A model generated the notes under the pieces. It was not told where the DNA came from and ran no database searches. It saw only the letters and a program-made list of their open reading frames with translations. Positions 58,252 to 64,000 of a stretch of DNA of 64,000 nucleotides are shown piece after piece (position 1 is the stretch's first letter; each line of letters opens with the position of its first letter). Both the position numbers and the translations under genes were made by a program. The stretch is from Siphonodentalium dalli (lineage: Eukaryota; Mollusca; Scaphopoda; Gadilida; Siphonodentaliidae): assembly GCA_032622095.1 (NCBI GenBank), contig CP136069.1, positions 16,917,273 through 16,981,272 of the forward strand, in the 5' to 3' direction.

Positions 58252-58620
58252 TATCGGATCTTCGTAGTATCGGTGTATTGTGTCTTCGGAATAAAGGTAC
58301 GTCACATTCGGAATATTTTTATTCCGAATGCCCAATAATCCGATATTCCGAAGACTCGATATTACGAAGGCCCGATATTCCAAAGGCCCAATACTTGGGA
58401 GGTCCTATATTCCTAAGTAATCCGAAGTCTTCAATAGTCCGAAGTATTAATACTTCGAAGGTCCAATAGTCCCAAGTTCTTATACTCCGAGGTACAATAC
58501 TCCGAGTGTCTAATACATACCCCGAAGACAGCTTACTCCGAAGATCCGATGCTCCGAGTGTCTAATACATACCCCGAAGACAGCTTACTCCGAAGATCCG
58601 ATGCTCCGAATGTGTTCTGA
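58252..58620. repeat. Array of CCGAAG/ATATTCC short repeats that inverts at its centre
   Basis: Orientation switches near 58313 (ATTCGGAATATTTTTATTCC). Later a 54-bp unit (CTCCGAGTGTCTAATACATA, CCCCGAAGACAGCTTACTCC) is duplicated at about 58498-58608. Confidence 0.85.
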
Positions 58621-59051
58621 GGTACCGACCGCGAGTCAGTATATATAACATGACGAAATATTCTTTGAATCTGTTCGAAAGTTCGTTGTCACAATCATTG
58701 CTCCCCACGTTAAGTAACGAAAAATATAAGCCTCATTTGTCCCGAGGAAAATGAGAGAAAACCTCATACACAACTAATACAGTCACGATTGTACCATAAC
58801 ACATAAGGGGACCAAGCAAAAACATAATTGTTCAAATAATTTGTCTGTCGGAACAAACTCAACCTATTTGCAGTCATGAGTTTCAAATACCGATGTATAC
58901 CAAGCTATAGAGTTGGCACTGAGATTCAGTCAACCCTTCTGTTCCGAATAATCGAATGCTTACATCCGAATACATCGTTTGGATATAATGGTATAGAGTA
59001 TTTTGAGAAATTAAAATCACATACGCATATCCATTGTGGAGTTATCTTTTT
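58621..59051. other. No gene seen
   Basis: Some CCGAATA words near 58940-58980; otherwise unassigned. Confidence 0.5.
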
Positions 59052-59574
59052 TTAAAGATATGGGCGGTGTTGGTGGTGGGTATGCTGTTAAAATATTCAG
59101 CTCCGGCAAAAACCGCCATAAACAGAAAGAATAGTAAAATATAGACATACCTTGTTCTTATACCAATCAGAAATATGGCATAAACAGTATGTTATTGTCA
59201 AATGTTTTTCCTTTGTTATGTAAACAAAAGCAAAAAACGTTACAGAACCTGGTTTTGTTTAGATCCGGATATGGTAAACATAAAGAGCGTTTTTGTTACT
59301 GTTTTCCTTATATGGAAATAATAAAGAACGTTTATATCATTTGTGTGTGATTAACCAATATAATTGCGCTGTTATATAAACAGAAGCAAAACTTCTGTAA
59401 CACGAGCAGGTTCTTGTTTAAGTACACCATCGTACGTCTTGGCGACAATATACTATTTACGCGCTGATTATGTTTGCCATATGAACAAAACTCTATATAT
59501 TTTAATATTCCTTCTGTTGATGACGATTTGAACAAATATGAATATTTCTGCAACGAACGCCGCCCGTGCCTTAA
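59052..59574. mobile_element. 500-bp dispersed element (523 bp)
   Basis: TTAAAGATATGGGCGG to CGCCGCCCGTGCCTTAA. Reverse of 33015-33546. Confidence 0.85.
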
Positions 59575-59619
59575 CATTCACAAGAGGATATCCTGCAGTG
59601 AACCATGACAGTCCTTAGT

Positions 59620-59775
59620 CATCGGACCTTCGTATAATTTGATCTTCGAAATATAGGACCTTCGGAGTATTCGGTCTTCGTAATATGGGACATTCGTTGT
59701 ATTGGGTCTTAGTAATAAAGGACATTCAGAATAATGGATATTCGGAGTATCAGACTTTCGGAATAAACGGATAAC
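59620..59775. repeat. Second CTTCGGA/ATAT array
   Basis: GGACCTTCGGAGTATTCGGT and similar 18-20 bp words, orientation as at 58252-58310. Confidence 0.75.
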
Positions 59776-60623
<848 letters not shown>

Positions 60624-60666
60624 TAGTAAAAAATCGGCATTTTTTTACTATCTATCGACATATATA

Positions 60667-60879
60667 CAGTAATTCCCTAAATAATCGATTCCTTAACCAC
60701 AGCAGAATTATGGGTAGTTTTTCAGAATTTAGTTGGAAATATGGCTTGTTGTCATTCATCGGAAAGCTCTCAAGGAGAGCTTTCCGTTGAATGGCAACAA
60801 GCCATATTTCCGACTAAATCCTAAAAAGTTACCCATACTTCTGCTGTGGTTAAGGAGTCGATTATTTAGGGCATTACTG
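60667..60879. mobile_element. TA-flanked foldback MITE (213 bp) in intron 2
   Basis: CAGTAATTCCCTAAATAATC to GGGCATTACTG, TA on both sides; two-arm form of the 5867 family. Confidence 0.9.
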
Positions 60880-61104
60880 TACATAAACCAGGCTACTTTA
60901 ACTGCAGAGCAGTCACACCCAACAAGATGACTTTCATAAAACAGGTGGTTTATTTCGTAACGGCTCAACGCGCAGAGGATCTATAGGATCTTCCATATAA
61001 ATATAGTGTTTACAGTGTCAAATCCCCTTGATTGGATAATCCTAGCGCGTCTATGTCTAACCGGTCGACGACTGCAGGTGTCCTGCAGTGGGTATTGAGC
61101 TTCA

Positions 61105-61330
61105 CACGGTCACAAAACCTGGTTTCAAAGTATAAACCACATGGTGTATAAGTATAAACCACATGGTTCAAAGTATAAACCACCTGGTTTAAAGTATAAA
61201 CCACCTGGTTTAAAGTATAAACCACCTGGTTCAAAGTATAAACCACATGGTGTATAAGTATAAAGTATAAACCACCTGGTTTATAAGTATAAACCACCTG
61301 GTTCAAAGGATAAACCACCTGATTGTCATT
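61105..61330. repeat. 21-bp tandem array (about 9 units)
   Basis: Unit AAAGTATAAACCACCTGGTT plus C/T, with ACATGGTGTATAAG variants. Preceded by GGTCACAAAACCTGG. Confidence 0.9.
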
Positions 61331-62604
61331 TTTCACAGTTTTTTGAAGACCGAAAACACGAAATTTCACAAAGTTCCAATTTTCGCACCAAATTCAAAGT
61401 TCCACACTATACTCAGAGATTAAAGCTATACACGTGGGCGCCATTGTGGTAGAGCATAGGGGTGGGTCTTTAGCGAACCATGTCGCTATCACAAATATTT
61501 ATGGGCTCTGAGTCTTAACAACTGACAGGGTCTATGATAAACTGAGCCTACATTTAAAAGTCTTCATCATGCATTTATTAGATACTCATGCAATACCGAA
61601 CGGAACACAACCCAACATCACAGGACGACATCACACACACATCTAAACAGGTAGCTACTAGCTAGACATCCAACATCAAACATCAGACATCAAGATGAGA
61701 GATCCAGATGACCAACGAAATAAGTGAAGCGAAGTGAAGATCGAGACCCTGGCGAACAAATACATGGGTTGTAGTTGCTGCCTAAATATATATCCAGAAT
61801 GGATATAAATAAATATGTGAAATGTGATTGTGTCAATAAACCAACTTCCCTATTGTCGATATAACCAACTATTTTGACACAATCCTAACTGTGACGAACA
61901 GTTAGAAATAAAACCTATATTGCTAGTATAAAAGGGAGATTATGAACGCAGCGTGCAATTTCGACAATCCCTACATTATGGGGCAAATATGAATATTGCA
62001 AATGTGACATACTCGGAACTTCCAAAAACGAAGACAATAATATTATTAAAAACATGATATTAACGAGTAAAACATATAACAAAATATCACATGCCATATC
62101 GGGGAAACATAGGTCAAGATGTCATAACGTAGTATTACTTCTTAAACTTATTACATCCTTCAACCATTTGAAGAAGTTCAAGTGCGATGACACTGCGTGT
62201 ACACAAGACTAACGATGTGCACTGCTCGACGACCAAATACGAACTGACAAAAGGCGCGAAATAACATTACCTGTGATTGGCTGAAATCCAATAGTGTCCA
62301 ACAGTTTGTCTCAGATTGGGCGCTAAACTAGACAGAAAATAGATAGATAATAGACAAGTGGATAAGTTATTGGGCGTAGATAGAAATACGAAATAGCAAA
62401 ACGCAGAACTGGTATGCGACTGGGAGCGGGAAGTGTATAGAACGGAATAGCGCGGAATGGAACGAAATGAACCAAGTACACGGAATGAAATGATTGCAAT
62501 GCGGCTATAAAATGTATATTAGTGAGTTAGGTATAATAACTTAGTTAGTATACATGTGTAGCATGTTATAAAGGCATATACTGTTTTGGTATATAAAATA
62601 GCAC
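61331..62604. other. Unassigned 1.27-kb segment between the 21-bp arrays
   Basis: No ORF with a domain. TTGTGTCAATAAACCAACT and ATTTTGACACAATCC form a small inverted repeat around 61828-61887. Confidence 0.5.
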
Positions 62605-62690
62605 TGTCACAAAACCACCTGGTTCAAAATATAAACCACCTGGTTCAAAGTATCAACCACCTGGTTCAAAGTATAAACCACCTGTTTATA
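62605..62690. repeat. 21-bp tandem array, second block (4 units)
   Basis: Same unit as 61105-61330 and the same lead-in (CTGTCACAAAACCACCTGG). Confidence 0.9.
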
Positions 62691-62986
62691 AGATAGTGTA
62701 GCTTGGTGAATGTTACTACGGGTGTCCTTATGGCACCTGTTTTCAAACAGATGCAGATACTCTTATGAATATTCATGAATATATAGCTTTACACTAAATC
62801 GCTATTGCAATATCGACTTGTGGTAATGCCGTTCGGAAGTATATACAAGCCATGCATGGATAATCTAGATATATATAGAGAGAGATAGAGTATATATTCA
62901 ATTAGTTTCGATGATTACTTGACATATAATACACAAGTGGAGTGGGGCCTGGTAAATCCCGAATGAACAAAGCGGTCGATGCAAGT

Positions 62987-63418
62987 CTGAATTTAGCGTG
63001 TCTGAAATTTGCAGAATGAGGTCCCCAGCTGGTGAATTTATAGCGAGTTAGCCTCACCAAATTCACCCTCTGGGGACCTCATTCTGCTTCAGTCTCATCT
63101 TCTGGGAAGTATCTATTGTCTCAAATTAACATTGTTTTTAGTTACTGTTTCCCTTCTGTTCAGTTTCTATACATATATAGTATATCCCATAATTTGCTGA
63201 AGATAAATAGCATAATCGAGGTGACTAATGGGAGAACATCACCAACGTCAACTGGAAAACTTCAATCTAATAATAGATCTCCCATAGTAGTTGAGGCCTA
63301 GGCAGAATTAGGTTCCCAGACGGTGGATTTGGTGACTATAGCCTGATATGCGTCATAGCGTCACTAAATTCACCCTCTGTGGACCTCATTCTGCAAATGT
63401 CAGGCACACTAAATTCAG
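62987..63418. mobile_element. Hairpin-bounded element (432 bp)
   Basis: Outer ends CTGAATTTAGCGTGTCTG and CACACTAAATTCAG are inverted. Each end also has its own inverted GGTGAATTT/AAATTCACC stem next to CCTCATTCTGC. Relatives at 44990 and 6400. Confidence 0.85.
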
Positions 63419-63645
63419 GAGTTGGCCGATGGTTTTACCAATGGGACCAGTCGATTATTTTATTTACTACCCACTTTTCACCATTAAAATGCGTTAATTT
63501 TATAGATAACGTATAACAATTCGAATGCGCCATGATGAACAAACCAGAATAAATGAGTGCTAAGAATAGATTTCTTGGATTTTCCTCACAATTACTGCTG
63601 CTATTTCCCTGAAAATCATATAGTTTTTTCTTTACGTTTCTGCAG

Positions 63646-63984
63646 GTATGGTTTCAAAACAGAAGGGCGAAATTCCGAAGGAACGAGAAGAATATGATTA
63701 CAAACAGGAATTATGTCTATGGACGATCTCCGGAGAATGTACCTATCGAACAACATATGACTTTCCAAAATAGACCGGTACCTTCCGAAAAAGACTTCAT
63801 GCCTTGGAACGGTAACACGTCATCGTTTAACCCTGTTTCGCCAATGCCGTCATCAAGCTGTGCGTTCATGAACCATTCTTATGGAAACTCTGCGCCAATG
63901 GACGCATCATTGAGACTTCGTGCGCATGAATATGGCGGCTTTGTGCCTCAGTCTCCGTACTGTCCCCCTCAGCTACCTCAATAG
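63646..63984 (+). CDS. Prrx: Prrx homeobox gene, coding exon 3 (recognition helix, OAR motif, stop)
   Basis: Encodes residues 172-283 and the TAG stop at 63982-63984. It opens with VWFQNRRAKFRRNEK, the third (recognition) helix: Trp48, Phe49, Gln50, Asn51 and Arg53 are all present, and Gln50 is typical of paired-like rather than bicoid-like (Lys50) proteins. The homeodomain ends at about residue 185. The tail is rich in Ser, Pro, Asn and Met and contains the OAR motif (about residues 252-268, core MDASLRLRAHEYG), matching the conserved C-terminal OAR of Prrx, Otp, Arx and Rax proteins. The acceptor is TTTCTGCAG at 63637-63645. Total length (283 aa) is somewhat above human PRRX1 (about 245 aa), mostly from the N-terminus. 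The 3-prime UTR starts at 63985 and runs off the window; no polyadenylation signal is visible. Confidence 0.95.
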   Translation, partial: VWFQNRRAKFRRNEKNMITNRNYVYGRSPENVPIEQHMTFQNRPVPSEKDFMPWNGNTSSFNPVSPMPSSSCAFMNHSYGNSAPMDASLRLRAHEYGGFVPQSPYCPPQLPQ

Positions 63985-64000
63985 TTCTATGAATTCTTAT
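63985..64000 (+). other. Start of Prrx 3-prime UTR
   Basis: Sequence after the stop codon to the window edge; the transcript end lies outside. Confidence 0.7.

Noticed and set aside
57993-58469. 158-codon + strand frame
   Set aside because: Spans both palindromes of a MITE and the CCGAAG array; no domain.

Overview
The window is AT-rich animal DNA holding one recognisable host gene, on the + strand: a paired-related homeobox gene (Prrx family) of 283 codons in three coding exons (14516-14840, 60385-60572, 63646-63984). The homeodomain, the FSVSHLLDM motif of the N-terminus, the C-terminal OAR motif and the intron between homeodomain residues 46 and 47 all fit. Intron 1 is about 45.5 kb and intron 2 about 3.1 kb. 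The very long repeat-filled intron, the low GC and the abundance of short inverted-repeat transposons suggest a marine invertebrate bilaterian (lophotrochozoan or invertebrate deuterostome). I cannot name the species.

Layout. 1-14.5 kb is upstream intergenic DNA: (ATC)n repeats, several perfect or near-perfect palindromes, two PIF/Harbinger-like elements (3999-4521, 10534-10856), a TA-flanked foldback element sitting in a local duplication (5867-6159), and a TTAA-bounded piggyBac-like element (11447-11840). 14.5-60.4 kb is exon 1 plus intron 1, almost all repeats: many copies of a 69-bp palindrome, usually beside an AT-rich tandem tail and often paired head to head in TTAA-bounded elements; a roughly 500-bp family with GGGCGGCGTT-type ends; a hAT-like element with a perfect 8-bp target duplication (35180-35562); non-LTR retrotransposon 3-prime fragments (33937-34428, 38803-39080, 42430-43180, 43255-43395); a long foldback with a minisatellite in its centre (29474-30812); and tandem duplications. 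60.4-64 kb holds exons 2 and 3, with a TA element, two 21-bp arrays and a hairpin-bounded element between them.

The gene would make one nuclear DNA-binding regulator. Nothing else here looks like host coding sequence: the other open frames lie in palindromes, minisatellites or unique DNA without recognisable domains. The most distinctive feature is the nested-palindrome family: about 20 full-length 69-bp copies in the window, reused as a module inside elements whose outer ends look piggyBac-like. Several insertions can be dated relative to each other because the unoccupied target survives in a neighbouring duplicate.
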